Origin: Amaurobius ferox
Taxonomy: Eukaryota; Arthropoda; Arachnida; Araneae; Amaurobiidae
Reading direction: 5' to 3'
Assembly: GCA_951213105.1 (NCBI GenBank)
Contig: OX578134.1
Coordinates: 143,570,152 to 143,634,151, forward strand
DNA: 64,000 bases
The position numbers and the translations under genes were made by a program. The notes beneath the pieces were generated by a model that ran no database searches, was not told the DNA's origin, and was given only the letters and a program-made list of their open reading frames with translations. The first letter of the stretch is position 1; each line of letters opens with the position of its first letter. Positions 11,485 to 23,435 of the stretch are shown here, one piece after another.

Positions 11485-12812
11485 ATTATAAAAAACAAGA
11501 TCAATAACTTATGAACAAGAAAGATCAATCATGCATAAAGCATTGGTTATGAAACACTTTCCAACTTCAATGCAATTTTATATAAACATCTCTAAAATGC
11601 TGTACATTCCTCGGCAATATTTTAAAAATTATAACAATACTACATTAATTTATTATTTTTGAAAACTTAAAACTTCATCGAGGAAAATGAACTTCATTCA
11701 AATGACAGCATTGAAACATACATTACCTGGTTTAAACATCTCTAAAATGCGATACATTTCTCGGTAATATTTTTAAAAATATCATGATACTACAATAATT
11801 CATTATATTTGAAAACTTCATCGAAAACAAATGAACTTTATTGAAATGACGTCATCGAAAGATAAATCGCCTCTATATAAAAAAAGCATTTCATTCATAC
11901 ATTTTTTAAATTCCATTCATTCATCGCAATACTATAATACTTTATTTTATTTAAAAACTTAAAACCATGGAGGTACATGTAATTTAGCCCTATACTTAAA
12001 ACTTCATCGAAAAAATCGTCTTCTTTGCGTAAAATCAATGAATGCTTCATTCATATTTGTTATATTGCAGACTCCATAAGCTAAATAATTTTGCGTTAAA
12101 GAAATGCAGCAATTCTTATACAACCCATTCTACATATTTGGGTGTTTACATTATCCATAACTGAAAATTAGGCTTTGTTGTAGAAATAATCAAAGTTTGA
12201 TGATCTATTAAATTCAAATATATTGTCATTGCGTTGTTTCAGAACATTGATGCACAGAATTTAAGCAAAAATAAAGCTTTTTTAGGACGAGTCCAACACT
12301 AAATATGAATTAAAAAGAACTTTAAAAATCACGATTTTGATACAAGATGGATGCCATATTTTATTTTAGAATGGTTCACGTGATCTCTTCATATAATTGT
12401 CACATCTCTTCATATAAAGGGTGTAATAATTATTTTAATTTTCATTTAAAAAATTACTGAATATATTTTGCTGATTTTTTTTATATTTTTTATAGGATAA
12501 TTTGTATATTTCATAAAATGTTGGAAGGAATTTGTGAATTTTAAATTCATTTAAAAAATGTTTGAAAAATTAGATCCCATAGGATTCAATGTATTTCATT
12601 TCTTCAACCCGTGTTCAACCCAAAACTAATTGGATGATATTATTCATTTATATTCCCATACGTCCCACAGACTGTCTGAACAACATACTAAAATTTCGTT
12701 TTGATTAAGTCATTTTTATGGCAGTTATCGTGTTAAAGGACAGACAGACAGAATGAACAATGTCATAAACACTTTTCAACTATGTTGTAAAGTGTTAAAA
12801 AGAGGAAGAATA
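11485..12812 (+). repeat. Dispersed repeat K, copy 1
   Basis: The whole stretch matches the reverse complement of 56907-58380. Shared landmarks run from aagatcaatcatgcataaag (about 11520) through gatggatgccatatttt (about 12347) and a gacagacagacagaatgaa segment (12739-12757) to caactatgttg (12778-12788). No protein is encoded. Internally, taaacatctctaaaatg at 11583 recurs at 11733, a 150-bp duplication. Clean terminal repeats or target duplications were not found, so the type of mobile element is unknown. Confidence 0.75.
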
Positions 12813-13205
12813 TAGACCCACGTATTTGCAACATATTATAATCTCTGGGATTGGTACGCTTCAAGTGATGTTATAATAATGGTTTACTAGCAAGAGATTT
12901 GAAAAGTCCATATCTAATTTTTAGTTTTGATTTGCAACTACACTGTTTCGATATATATTCCTTTACAATTTGTTTCAGTGTTAAATACCTATTAAATTTT
13001 GGAATAAACTATAAATTAATTCTCCGTTCATAAATGAATTTAAAATGTCCAGATAAATGGTGGTGCAAATCCAACATCTTGCATTTTACTGCTGGTAACC
13101 ACGAACAGCCTAGTCTTATTGAATCCGCAGATGACATATATGAGAACACTAGCATTTAAGAAGGTTGGTGGGAAAGTAGCAATAATGTATATTTGTTATA
13201 GTATT
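12813..13205. other. A+T-rich spacer, no recognisable feature
   Basis: No gene, RNA or repeat is recognisable. Confidence 0.5.
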
Positions 13206-13217
13206 GGGGGGGGGGGG
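13206..13217 (+). repeat. Poly-G run of 12
   Basis: Twelve consecutive G residues directly precede the SINE relic, so this may be part of that element's tail. Confidence 0.95.
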
Positions 13218-13290
13218 ATCCGGCTGGTTCAGTTCAGGTTCGAACTCGAGACCAAGAGTATGGTAATCATGTGCTATAACTTTTAGACCA
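13218..13290 (-). repeat. tRNA-derived SINE head (second family)
   Basis: On the minus strand the order is gtctaaaagttatagcacat, a gattaccatactc anticodon-arm-like part, then ggtctcgagttcgaacc. GAGTTCGAACC (13237-13247) is a good B-box match, and the front part resembles a D-arm/A-box region. This looks like a degenerate tRNA head. The stems are too poor for a functional tRNA gene. The sequence after the B box matches the relic at 2380-2446, which defines a small family. Confidence 0.45.
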
Positions 13291-13465
13291 AATGATATCT
13301 TTGAGTCCGAGCGTATACGTGGGAATGCGATTCATAGCAGAGAGTGGCACAAGAATCGTCACACACACAAAAATTAGACAAAAAGATATCTTGGTATACG
13401 AGCGTATAACTGGGAATGTAATTAGTAGCAGAGAGTGGCGCAAGAGTCGGCGCCAACAGTAATAA
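13284..13465 (-). repeat. 91-bp tandem duplication, two copies
   Basis: tagacca at 13284 and tagacaa at 13375 start two copies of a 91-bp unit. Both hold gatatct, gagcgtata, gggaatg and agcagagagtggc in the same order. The unit directly continues the SINE head. Confidence 0.85.
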
Positions 13466-13470
13466 CTCAC

Positions 13471-14519
13471 CGACGGTTGAATATACTTAGGGAACTTTGA
13501 ACGTGAGACGTCATGTACAAAACTGCAATGGTTTCACTTTATCAAATAATTAGTTTGTATACATGATCGATTACAAACAAATTGATTTTTGTCATTCTAC
13601 GTCCGAAAAATGAATATTAAAAAATACATACGTGTTAATTAGAAACTTTTCGCTTAATTAACGTACTTCTAAAGAATATTTTAGAATTTTATTTTAAAAT
13701 GTTATTTTAGAAATTTTAAAAATGATACTGCCAAAATGTATTACCAAAGCAGACGCTCAAGCATAAGAAAAAATCAGAACATATGGAACATCACTAACGC
13801 AATACTAAATAGATGTCTTCTTCCAGAACTAGTTTGCAGTAGAAAGTTATGTATTAATTGAAAATATATTATTTCCTGCTTGTGTTAATCTATAAATAAC
13901 ATCCTCATAATCCTTCTAGTTTTATGATTCATGTGAGGAATTTCGATTGTAAGTTCTGCTAACTCGATTAGTAATTGGAAATGAATAATTTTTTAAACAT
14001 TTAGTAAAATAATTTTCCTCCAACATAGGTTATTGTTTCTCCTTGGTTTTATTAACAAGTATACATCTTAAAAGTTCATCTAGAATGTTTTGTGCGTCTC
14101 TTCTGTCAATTTCTACTAATTAGATAATTCGCTGTAATTTTGCAATAGTCAGTTTCTTTCTGTTGCTACCGAGTGCATATATTGACTTTCAAAATTCTCT
14201 GCTAGGTGTATTTCTATACATTTTAATCAATCGGACATGAGCACTTTATTTTAAATTTATCTAACTAACATACGCTCGTGGATCTGTCCTTACAAAGTTA
14301 TTGGGCTACTTAAGGACTTTCTTAGGAACCCTGCATATAATAAAGGAAACATATATCAGAAGTTTTTATTACTGTATCTAAACCGCAAGACATGTGTCAA
14401 GTTTAACAAAAATTATTTTAATTCATGTGTTATTACCAGAAGATTTACAAATACAAATGTAGCTCCTTCGAGAAAATTTGAATCTGAAACAGCTAGATTA
14501 ATTTGTCATGAGTATATAT
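13471..14519. other. A+T-rich sequence, no recognisable feature
   Basis: No open frame longer than about 60 codons and no repeat were recognised. Confidence 0.5.
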
Positions 14520-15712
14520 TTGTTATAAAATTACCTTGACATTTACTTAATTCTTCGCATTCTAAATTATTAGTTACGCTTGGGAATTATTCTTCCTAAA
14601 AGTTATCATGGAATATCTTTGTGAGAAATGTGACATGAAACTTGTAAAATTATATAGTTAGCCTTCCTTTGGAATTAATTATGGTTATGTAATAGTAGAA
14701 ATTTGTCGTCTCCAGCGTATCTTATAAAGCTGGAGATAATGCACCGTTAACGATTCAGCTTCCGGACTCAGTGGGGGTAAATTCTTATTTGATGTTACCG
14801 TGACAAGAAATGCGCCTGCAGATAATGTGTGACACACACAAAGCGGTATTTGGGTTTCGATATTAGCAATGATTCTAATTGTATTACCATATCGATTCTG
14901 TTAAGTCTTAGATGTAGTATATTATAATTGTAAGCTCACTAATGTATTCAATATTAAATCGTTTCTAATAAGAATAATGTTTAAAATTATGTTTCAATAA
15001 GATTGTATTTTTAAGCACAGTCAGCGATTTTATTTAAGCAATTTGCATATATTACAATTGAAAAATTCAGATTCTGGCTGGTTCTATCAGCTTAATCATA
15101 TTATATCGAATCTCCATGAATTGAGATTATATATGGCATTTGCTTAATTCGCATTCTAGATTATCCGTTACGCTAGCACGTTATTGTTTCTAAAAGCTAT
15201 CACATAATTAATTTGGGAGAAGGTGACATGATACTCGTAAAAGTATGTAGTAAACCTTCCTTTGGAATAAGTTTATATTATATGGTTATGTAATAATAGA
15301 AATTTGTCATCTCCAGCGTAGTTTATAAAGCTAGAGATAATGCACTGTTAATAATTCAGTTTCCGGACTCAATGGGGGGAAATTCTTATTTCATCTTACC
15401 ATGACAATCAGCGCGCCAGAAGATAATGTGTGACACACACAAAGCAATATTTGGATTTCGATATTAGCAATGATTCTATTTGTATTAGCATATGCATTTT
15501 TTTAAAACTCAGAGGAAATATATTATAATTGTAAGCTCATGGATTTATTCTATATTAAATCGTTTCTAATAAGAATACTGTTTAACTTTTTAACATATAT
15601 TTCAATAAGACCATATGTGTATGCATAGTCAGAGTTTTTATTTAAACGATTTACATATATCACAGTTGGAAAATTCAGATCTACTGGCTGGTGATATCAG
15701 TTTATCCATATT
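14520..15712 (+). repeat. 600-bp tandem duplication, two diverged copies
   Basis: Anchors repeat at a nearly constant spacing: ttcgcattcta at 14553 and 15148, gataatgtgtgacacacac at 14821 and 15422, and atattaaatcgtttctaata at 14951 and 15552. Each copy contains a short inverted pair around ctccagcg and gctggag, and a loosely conserved attcagcttccggactcag block. No protein is encoded. The copies have many substitutions and small indels. Confidence 0.9.
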
Positions 15713-15785
15713 AAATCCAGACTTCCTAAATTTTATCTTTGAATCATTATGTTGCGTAGAGTAGTCAGTAATTTAATGAAAGAAT

Positions 15786-15897
15786 ATATGCTAAAGGTAA
15801 TGCAGGATATTGCTAAAGGTAAGCAGGATATATGGGTAATGGTAAAGGTAATGTAAGACATATGCTAAAGGTAAGCAGGATGACATTACGGGTAAGA
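15786..15897 (+). repeat. Degenerate minisatellite, core gctaaaggtaa
   Basis: The core atgctaaaggtaa with the linker gcaggata recurs about five times with variable spacing just before the piggyBac fossil. Confidence 0.8.
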
Positions 15898-15898
15898 A

Positions 15899-16620
15899 AT
15901 TGGTTCTGATGATGAAGTTAATACAGATATTGGTTCTAATTTATCCGACGAAGATTGTATTATTACTGCTGCAGCAAGTGAATCCGATTCATCTGATGGT
16001 TCCTAGAGCGAACAAGAAAATTCTTCATCTACAGCAACTTTTAACGGTTTGATAGTAAAATTACAACACGTGGAAGCAATCTCGCATGGGGAATTAGTCG
16101 AAAACAAAGAAGCACTCGGTCCAAGTGGAATTCGATGAAGAAAAAAGTATTTTAATAAAAAATAAATCAACAAAGAAACGAAATTAATGGTACATTGAGA
16201 AAAACAGAAGATGTTCTATCAAGCACTTCAGGAAGAAGTCATCAGAAAAAAATCTTCGGATCTCTAGTAGTGAATGGATCAATAGAATACAATATAACTT
16301 TACCAATGAAAATGTCATGTCTCTGCACTGTTCATATACAGCAGAGCACAGACAGTGACGAAGCCCGCCACATATCACGAAATCCAAATTGGTGCTTATT
16401 ACTGGACGAGGTACACGTTTTCATTTCACTACTGCATGCTCGTGGGACTGTGGCTGTCGCAGGACTCTGTAATTGTGTTTTAAGTAAAAAACATAGAGTC
16501 CGAAATGCTTCACTGAAACAATGTATTTGGACAGATTTCTGGAAATAATGAGATATTTGCGCTTTGACATGAAGTCAACTAGACCCAAAGACTACCAGCT
16601 GTTTAATTTGTACTTGATTC
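15899..16620 (+). pseudogene. piggyBac-like transposase fossil
   Basis: Three plus-strand reading frames give consecutive pieces of a piggyBac-type (DDE_Tnp_1_7) transposase N-terminal half. Frame 1 (from 15899) is acidic and serine-rich (SDDEV, SDED, SESDSSDGS) and hits a stop at 16004-16006, as expected for the disordered N-terminus of the family. The frame at 16195-16548 contains DEVHVFISLLHARGTVAVAG, matching the family's E-I-x-x-F-I-x-x-L-x-x-R-G block. The third frame, from about 16503, reads ETMYLDRFLEIMRYLRFDMK, the conserved R-F-x-E-I-M-R-Y-L-R-F-D motif, before decaying. The catalytic aspartates farther downstream are not present. At least two frameshifts and one stop make this inactive. 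Family identity rests on remembered motif patterns and is fairly firm. Confidence 0.8.
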
Positions 16621-18078
16621 GGAGCTCAGAATTAACTTACATCTCCTACACCATTTTAATGTATAAATTGAATAGGTTGTCAATTGAATTACAATGACAA
16701 ACGTAGTTGAAAATATTTTGTCATATATAGTCAATGAAGAACTAAAACAAAGAAGTCGAAGGTTATTCAGAACTAAGAAATCGAAGAAGACAATATATTT
16801 TTCTGCACTTTGAGTTTGCTTATACTTTCAAGTAATTGAACCATAAATAAAGTAGAAGTAAACTGTTAGTTTTAAAGAAAATACTTGTTTTAATTAGATG
16901 AAAATTATAATTGATAAGTTGTTTATGACAATTTTAACGGTGCAAAAGAGTTATGCGAGGCAATATACAATACTGAACCATATAATTTATCACAATAAAA
17001 TTAGCCATCAGTTATAACTCTCATTTTCTGGTTAAACCTTGATTATACAAGTTTCAAAATAACTTATCATTTAAAATTTCCTATTAGGAAATTGCTTTGT
17101 TAAACTTAAGTATGCTTTAATTTACTATTGATCAATGGCTATAGCAAAAAGTTAATTAAGCTACTAGCTGTAATTGAAGAGGTACATTGTCAGAGATTGC
17201 CTTCTAGGAGAGAACTAATGCAAAATTAAGTAGTCAACTTCCGTAGGAGCTAGTTTGCAACATAATATAATTGCAAAAATATCGCCCCTACTTTAATGTG
17301 TTAGGAGATACTGGAATATTATCTCATTAACGATCCTTCTTTGTGATACCTAATTTGAAGCTCAGTTTTACCGTGATTAATAAGGCATTTATGTAACAAA
17401 ATTCATTTTGTCATTTGAAATATTTTACAAGTATTTAGAGCTTTCTCGACTTATTTTCAAAACATTATTTTATTAGTAATAAATTATTACATTGTAGAAG
17501 GTGTAATATATTGGCAGATATAAGAGGTAAAAGAGTAATTTTTGTGTAGTGCATAAGTTTGCAAAGAACGTTAATTTTTTAAAATATGGTTTTAGTAAGT
17601 AGTAATGATTTACTATTTTTTCAAGAAATTGAAAAAATAATGATGAAAGTTTTCAACAGATAATTTTACGTCTAATGTCTTAATCAGACAACTTATCCAT
17701 ATTATTTTAGTGTAGAGTCGATATGACTTGTTTCAATATCTTCAACAGCAGCATTACCACATATGTTTATCCTCCTTTGAAAATTCTGCCACCTAAACTT
17801 GTATATATAAATTGAATGGTATAAAACTTAAATGCCTTTTTTTAAACAGTATGTTATTCCATTTTCGAATATTTAATACGTAGGTGGATATAAGAGGTTA
17901 AAGACCGGTTTTTGTGTGGTGAATAAGTTTGCACCGAAAGTCAAATAACTTCAGCCGTGCCAATTTCTGTCTTTGGAATCGCCCTCTGTAGGCGAATTAA
18001 TTAATGTGTTTATTCTAAAAGTCTAAATGATCATATTGTTTTTAAAAGGCTTTAAAAGATTGTAGTTTTTAAAAGGTT
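16621..18078. other. A+T-rich sequence with one weak direct repeat
   Basis: No coding signal. The motif gatataagaggt followed by tttttgtgt occurs near 17517 and again near 17887, about 370 bp apart, which suggests an old, poorly preserved duplication. Confidence 0.45.
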
Positions 18079-18162
18079 TAAGGAAGTAAGAGTAAGTAAT
18101 AAAAATTGATCAAAATATTTTAAGGAAGTAAGAGTAAGTAATAAAAATTGATCAAAATATTT
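18079..18162 (+). repeat. Perfect 42-bp tandem duplication
   Basis: The 42 bases at 18079-18120 are repeated without a difference at 18121-18162. The unit begins taaggaagtaagag and ends caaaatattt. The identity implies a recent slippage or replication event. Confidence 0.97.
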
Positions 18163-18318
18163 TTCACATTTATGTTTTGCAGATTGCAATATTTTATGTT
18201 TGCAGATACCACCCAATGCCACCCAAAATTATCCAGTATCTAGGCAGAGTGTGGGCAAGATAAATCTGCAAATTCAAAAATTCTTCCGAGAGTTTGGATT
18301 TCTCATCTAACCTGTAAA
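18163..18318. other. Short region upstream of the LINE fragment
   Basis: In one frame it reads QIQKFFREFGF and then stops. It may be decayed reverse-transcriptase coding sequence upstream of the clear homology, but this is not certain. Confidence 0.3.
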
Positions 18319-18741
18319 TTGCACGTAACGAATATAAACGTAAAAACCAATATGACCACGGAAACCTTATACCGACTCATAGGAAGTGGAAATCTCAGTT
18401 ACCAAAACAAACTTCTAATATATAAATCGATCATCCTCCGCGAAATACTGTATGCAGCTCCAGTATGGGGATATTCCAGTAAATCTACCATAGACTGCTT
18501 AGAAAGAAAACAAAACAAAACCCTAAGGAGTATTAGGAAAGACCCTAGATATATAAGAAACTCTGTGATTAGGAAATACTTTAAAATCCAAACCGCGAGA
18601 CCTGACATTAAAACGCAGACGCTAAACTTTTGCAACAAATTGCCATCCGTCCCGTACAAATTATTATTCAACCTGCATGATTACGATAATCGAAAAATCA
18701 AATGTTGTAAGAGACCCCGCGTAGTTCTAAACTTAGAATAA
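18319..18741 (+). pseudogene. 3' end of jockey-like LINE ORF2 (reverse transcriptase)
   Basis: About 140 codons are open to the TAA at 18739-18741. The opening codon is TTG and the first ATG is at 18352, so the true start lies upstream and is lost. The translation contains LYRLIGSGNLSYQNKLLIYK, then ILYAAPVWGYSSKS, then LERKQNKTLRSI. This is the signature of the region after the reverse-transcriptase core in jockey-clade non-LTR retrotransposons (K-L-x-x-Y-K, Y-x-x-x-V-W, L-E-x-x-Q-N-K-x-L-R-x-I). The catalytic F-x-D-D core and the endonuclease domain are absent, so this is a 5'-truncated dead copy. The antisense frames over it are shadows. Confidence 0.85.
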
Positions 18742-19150
18742 CTGAAAATTAGGTATACCCCATTTTTAAAAACCCAAACTAAAAAGAACTCGGATAATTT
18801 ACAGCAACCAGGATAACTGAAACTTAAAATGTCTAAACCATCTCTCCAAATTGCCAAAAAGCTAAGTAAATACCTAGATCTATACCATCCCCCCAAACTG
18901 ATTAAACTCAAATCTGCAACAAACTGCCACATTAGGAGCCAAGTCAAAATAAAAGCTAGTCCATAAAAACAATGAGTTTCCATATAATGTGTCAATGAAA
19001 TAGTTTCACAGTATGGATATAAGTACTAGAAGCTGAGATTGGAGATTAAAGGCGCTTCACGCCTGGTGCTCTGTCCTGAACGACGAATTCGTATAACTAA
19101 ATAGTTCCTCACAATTACATCTTAAATAACAAATAAAATTGAACGGAACG
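18742..19150 (+). mobile_element. Probable 3' untranslated region of the LINE copy
   Basis: The sequence after the stop is richer in C and A than its surroundings (catccccccaaactgatt) as far as about 19150, where it becomes ordinary A+T-rich DNA with aaataaaattg. This fits a LINE 3' UTR. No clear poly-A tail or target duplication was located. Confidence 0.4.
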
Positions 19151-19582
19151 TAAAAGTCATCACAATATAAATACTTAAGATTATAATCTGTATGCGGAGT
19201 AATATACATTTAAATAGCATATAAACAGCATTTAAACAGCACATATCTTTAAGAACTATTAAAGGCGAATGCTAATATAATTGCATTTTTAATGTCTCCG
19301 AAATGTGGTTTGAGAGAAGAAACAAGTTCATTAGTAATGTGGATTTCTCGAAAATTACATTTCAAAAATAGTTTTACCCAGTGAGCTTTTAATTTGTTAA
19401 ATATTGATTAGAATACGTTAGTTTCTTAACAGTCATCGCTCTTTCGTTCTATTATTAATTGGGTATCGACGTATTTTAGCAGTTGCGGTATTGGTAGATG
19501 CTGCAATTTAATACATCAATTCGTTAGATGTAAAATTGAATGCTTAGATTAATCTCTACAAATTTGATTATAAACTATATCT
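19151..19582. other. A+T-rich sequence before the tandem array
   Basis: No recognisable feature. The left edge of the 8.44-kb unit is set at tagaagaataatg (19583). Confidence 0.5.
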
Positions 19583-21517
19583 TAGAAGAATAATGTTGTA
19601 ATTAAGTAGGGCATTGACGATTTATCTACGACTTTCACAAGCAGAAAGGGAATTTAAATTTACAATTTAAAGGCAAACAATGTAATCAAGTATTCTTACA
19701 CTAAACCATGTGCAGTCATATTCTCTCTGCCTACTTTTGAATATGTAAGCGCAACGGTACAATAGTAAGTTTTATCTCTCTGGTGTAATATTGCTTTTAA
19801 TAAGTAATATACCATTTATTATACTATGGATTGCAGAAAATATTGGTAAAGCATTTTCGAAATTGATAATCTGTTATTGATAATCTAAAATTTCTGTGAA
19901 CTGTATTTAAATAAATGTCTACATAATATATGCCAGTGTATATATGTTCGTGGTATGCAAATATAGAAATTTAACAAATGCGAAAATCAACGTGACATTT
20001 TGTATATGGCACTTTTTTATATTGAGAAAAACACAATGACAAGATATTAATTTTTTGTATATTTCATTAGTACAACGAACGTTTTATTAGAAATATAATA
20101 CTTTCATATACTGTTTTTATATAAGGACAAACAATGTGGAAATTTCCCGAAAAAATGATTTTTACGACATTTTATACGAGACACATAGTTTATACGAAAA
20201 TTGCTGTATATAAATATATAAGTTCAGATATTAATCTAATTCAACTAATGGAATTGACGAATCTTGTGTTACATTTATAAAAATACATTTTTAAATCATT
20301 TTTAGGAAAATTAAAATATAGTTTCTGAACGAAATCTTATAGAAATACACAATGCTGACTATCTTTACGGCAAAAATATTTTCATTTCTCAACTGACTAT
20401 TCAATAGAGTTGGTGATATATAAACATCATACAATGTCTATATGCTATATATGAATGATTTGGAACTAATCTGGATCATTCATTTTCTACACCGGAGACA
20501 AGACAAAATTCGACCACTTATAATTTGAACCGTTATGAATAGCGCTATGTTAAACAAGGATACGTGGGTCATATATCTATGAATTTATCAATATTATTAT
20601 GTTGATTACGATTGAATATGATAGATTATTGCTTTAACAACATTATTAAACAATGGACCGTTAATAATGTGTGTCAAATTTTCAACTACAGAGAAGATCG
20701 GGGTGTGTTGACTAGCTTTGAATTGTTTGCAATTGTTTAATATTTTCCTGTTTAAACATTGTTGGGAAATTTAGACCATCTGGTAGGTAAACATCTTACG
20801 TTTAGGCATATAGAAAAATTTAGTTTGAAATATTGTCATCAATACTGTAACACTTAACTTTTGACTGGAGATCTCTCTTTCCAGCTGCACATAATTCATG
20901 CCTGCTCAACTAACTTAAGTTTTTAAAAATTAAACTTAAAATTGAATTAACTTTTAAATTTAAATTTAAAAAACTCTAATTACGCAAATGTATCTACACT
21001 TTTTATCAACCTATCTGGCTAACCTAATGTATAGTACCAAGTCAAGAACAATAACCGCAAGACTCATTGAACATCAAACAATCTTCTTCAAGAGTCCATG
21101 AAGTACTTTTATAAAATCGAGAATCGTAGTTGATTCCTTGGGTGTCTGCTACCATCTATGTTTCTTTTGTTTCCTGTGTTTATTTTTTAACCCGTCATTC
21201 TTTTCACTTCTGGGCATGCTGTTTTGATTTAGTATTTTCTTCTTGCAATTTTTCATTTATGTGTAGGAACAACAGTTACCTCTCTTTTCTGCATTTTAGG
21301 AGAATGTGAAGAATGAGGGTATAATTTTCAGCTGAGCCGCTTAAAAAGATTGTACAAGCTCTAATTTGAGAAGGAACACTCGAGTAGATATCTAACTTTG
21401 CAGATCGATTTCATTATATAATATTTGTATTTTTATTGACGTCCATTCTCAAACACCATACGTTTAACATATCATGTATTCTTCAGAAACCATCGATAAT
21501 CGTCTAGTCCCATAAAC

Positions 21518-21736
21518 GTGATGACTATCCCCTTTTTATCTGAAACCTTTGTGACCCAGACAAATCTGCCAGTAGTCTTGTATGTACAACTTGTTGGTGA
21601 AGCATTCTTCTCACAGCAGATTAATTATTTTATTGAAACATTTCTTGAGTATGAGATGAGATTTTGTTGGTATTTTACTCTGCCTTATAGATTAATACAA
21701 AGACTATATACTTTACGTGTTAATGCACATTTTTAA
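21518..21736 (+). other. 72-codon frame conserved in copies A, B and C
   Basis: The frame begins MMTIPFLSETFV, ends in LRVNAHF, and is rich in aromatic residues. Equivalent frames lie at 29952-30170 and 33958-34176 and differ from it at only a few residues (Y/N, Q/E, R/I). The surrounding DNA is equally similar between copies, so conservation does not show selection. No signal peptide, domain or family is recognisable. Most likely a chance frame carried in the repeat. Confidence 0.2.
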
Positions 21737-21930
21737 CATTCTAATTGTCTTTGCAATACGTATTACTCATTTTGGAATTGATTCAGTAACAGTACATGCG
21801 ACATTAATCTGTCTTGCTACTACGTTTTAGGCTTATTTCTGAACATTCTACAGTTCCCAATCTTAAATAATAAAATAAATTATGAATTTGTCGAACATAA
21901 TACTTCAAGAACTCCACACATCCGTTATGT

Positions 21931-21988
21931 CCGGCCAATCAAACGACTACTGAAAACCCTTGGGTCAGTTGAGTGGTCTGATTCATCA
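21931..21988 (+). mobile_element. 58-bp truncated tail-module insertion
   Basis: A 58-bp insert lies between two perfect copies of acacatccgttatgt (21916-21930 and 21989-22003). The insert begins ccggccaatcaaacgacta and ends gtggtctgattcatca, which follows the SINE tail module (GGCC, CAAACG, GGTCTG, TTCA-CAACA). It looks like a retroposed copy truncated to its 3' tail, with a 15-bp target-site duplication. Copies B (near 30350-30440) and C (near 34365-34445) share it, so it predates the amplification. Confidence 0.7.
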
Positions 21989-23169
21989 ACACATCCGTTA
22001 TGTATTTAGTTTTTTATGAAATTTAGTTGAAAATATTGCTAATTATCAGGTCCCTCATGCATTTTATGGTGTTCAAGAATTATAAAAGTTGCTACATTTT
22101 TACTTTGGTCATACTATTTTTTTTTTGTCATTTAACTACGACATTTCAGATATGCACCTCATTAAAAATTTATTCACAGAAAACTATTCATTTCTTAATT
22201 TTGTAAGGCAAAATATAATATCGAGTGATATGTTAACAAATATGTTACTACCCACTAAATTTTAAAGAATATTACCCGCAAGCCGAGTAATATGCAATTA
22301 AATAACAATTCCATTCAAACAACTTTATGGCAAATTGCAGCATAACGACAACCGATAATGTTTACTTTTACCTCTACGTAGCACGTTCTTAGTCAGCAGA
22401 TACGCTTATTAAAGATTTGACTTCTTGAAAAATTACGCTTTAAATTTCATTTTAACCTTCCACAATATAATTTGTCCAATATGCCGTATAAAACTTATTT
22501 TCTGAAGACAGGTTTTTAATGTTTAAACGGTATCGCTATATATTGATATTTGGAGTTTCAGAAGGTGGGCAGAGATAATGTTCGTTTTCATCAGCTAATG
22601 GATGAAAGGGTAGGAGATTTAAAAATGGAAACACGCTTCTAAACTCATAAATTTGCTCCTAAACTTGATGTTTACATTCTATTGCACGCTGTATTTATAT
22701 CAAGATTTTGTATTAATGTATTTTATTTTTTTACATTTTAAAGTTATGTAAATATATTTGTTTTAGTTATTTCTATTAATTCCTTATAGGGCTACAGAAT
22801 TATAGTAAGTTGAACATCTGGGTACAATTTCAGAAAGTTCAGAATGCGTAATGATGGCTCTCGTCAAGCGTTATTTTTAGACCAATACTACGATTAATAT
22901 TAATAAAATTTGGACTGAAACTCAAAAACAGGGTGATAGTCGCCGAATCGAATTTGAATTAATCTCCCGACCTTGTTTAATGGCAAAAAAATAGACAATA
23001 GTCGACTAGAATCTTAGATCTTTGAGTGATCAACTTCCACCTTATCGCAGCTACTTTCAAAAGCAGAATATTTAGATCCTCAAGTTTTTTATATTCTTGA
23101 TTATTTTGAAGCGTCATCAACCGTTGCAGTGGTGTTTGGTCCCTTCTTTTGTTGACAAGATTGCTTGAC

Positions 23170-23435
23170 CTACCCGAAGGTGCAAGCTACTCTTTTGGAA
23201 GGTAGGTACAGTGCCACCCAATTTGGATCAAAACCCAGTGTGGGCAACAACTACAAGATACGCGGCCTTCTTCCCTTGTCACCAACCTCTTGGAAGGATT
23301 TTCGGACCCATATATATAACGCACCGGTATTCCCTGTAAATACGGGGGTAGTTTGGGGAGAGCCGGGAATCGAACTATGGTTCTCTGAGTGCAATCTCCG
23401 TGCCTTAACACCACTGGGTTATTTCGCAAGGAGAT
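23170..23435 (-). repeat. tRNA-derived SINE (first family), in copy A
   Basis: On the minus strand, TAACCCAGTGG (23411-23421) matches the A box apart from one position, and AGTTCGATTCCC (23365-23376) matches the B box of an RNA polymerase III promoter. The body matches the SINEs at 57515-57795 and 62214-62499 through gtgccacccaattt and accaacctct. The tail differs from those copies. The 147-codon plus-strand frame here is a translation of the element. Confidence 0.75.

Noticed and set aside
16184..16387. Minus-strand frame of 67 codons
   Set aside because: It is the antisense of the piggyBac-like fossil, whose sense strand carries recognisable motifs.
18399..18995. Two minus-strand frames of 90 and 104 codons
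   Set aside because: They are antisense shadows of the jockey-like LINE fragment and its 3' region.
21518..21736. Conserved small protein encoded in units A, B and C
   Set aside because: The DNA around the frame is as conserved as the frame, no family is recognised, and the number of changes is too small to show purifying selection.
23365..23421. Genuine tRNA gene
   Set aside because: A and B boxes exist but the stems do not pair, and the sequence continues into a SINE body.
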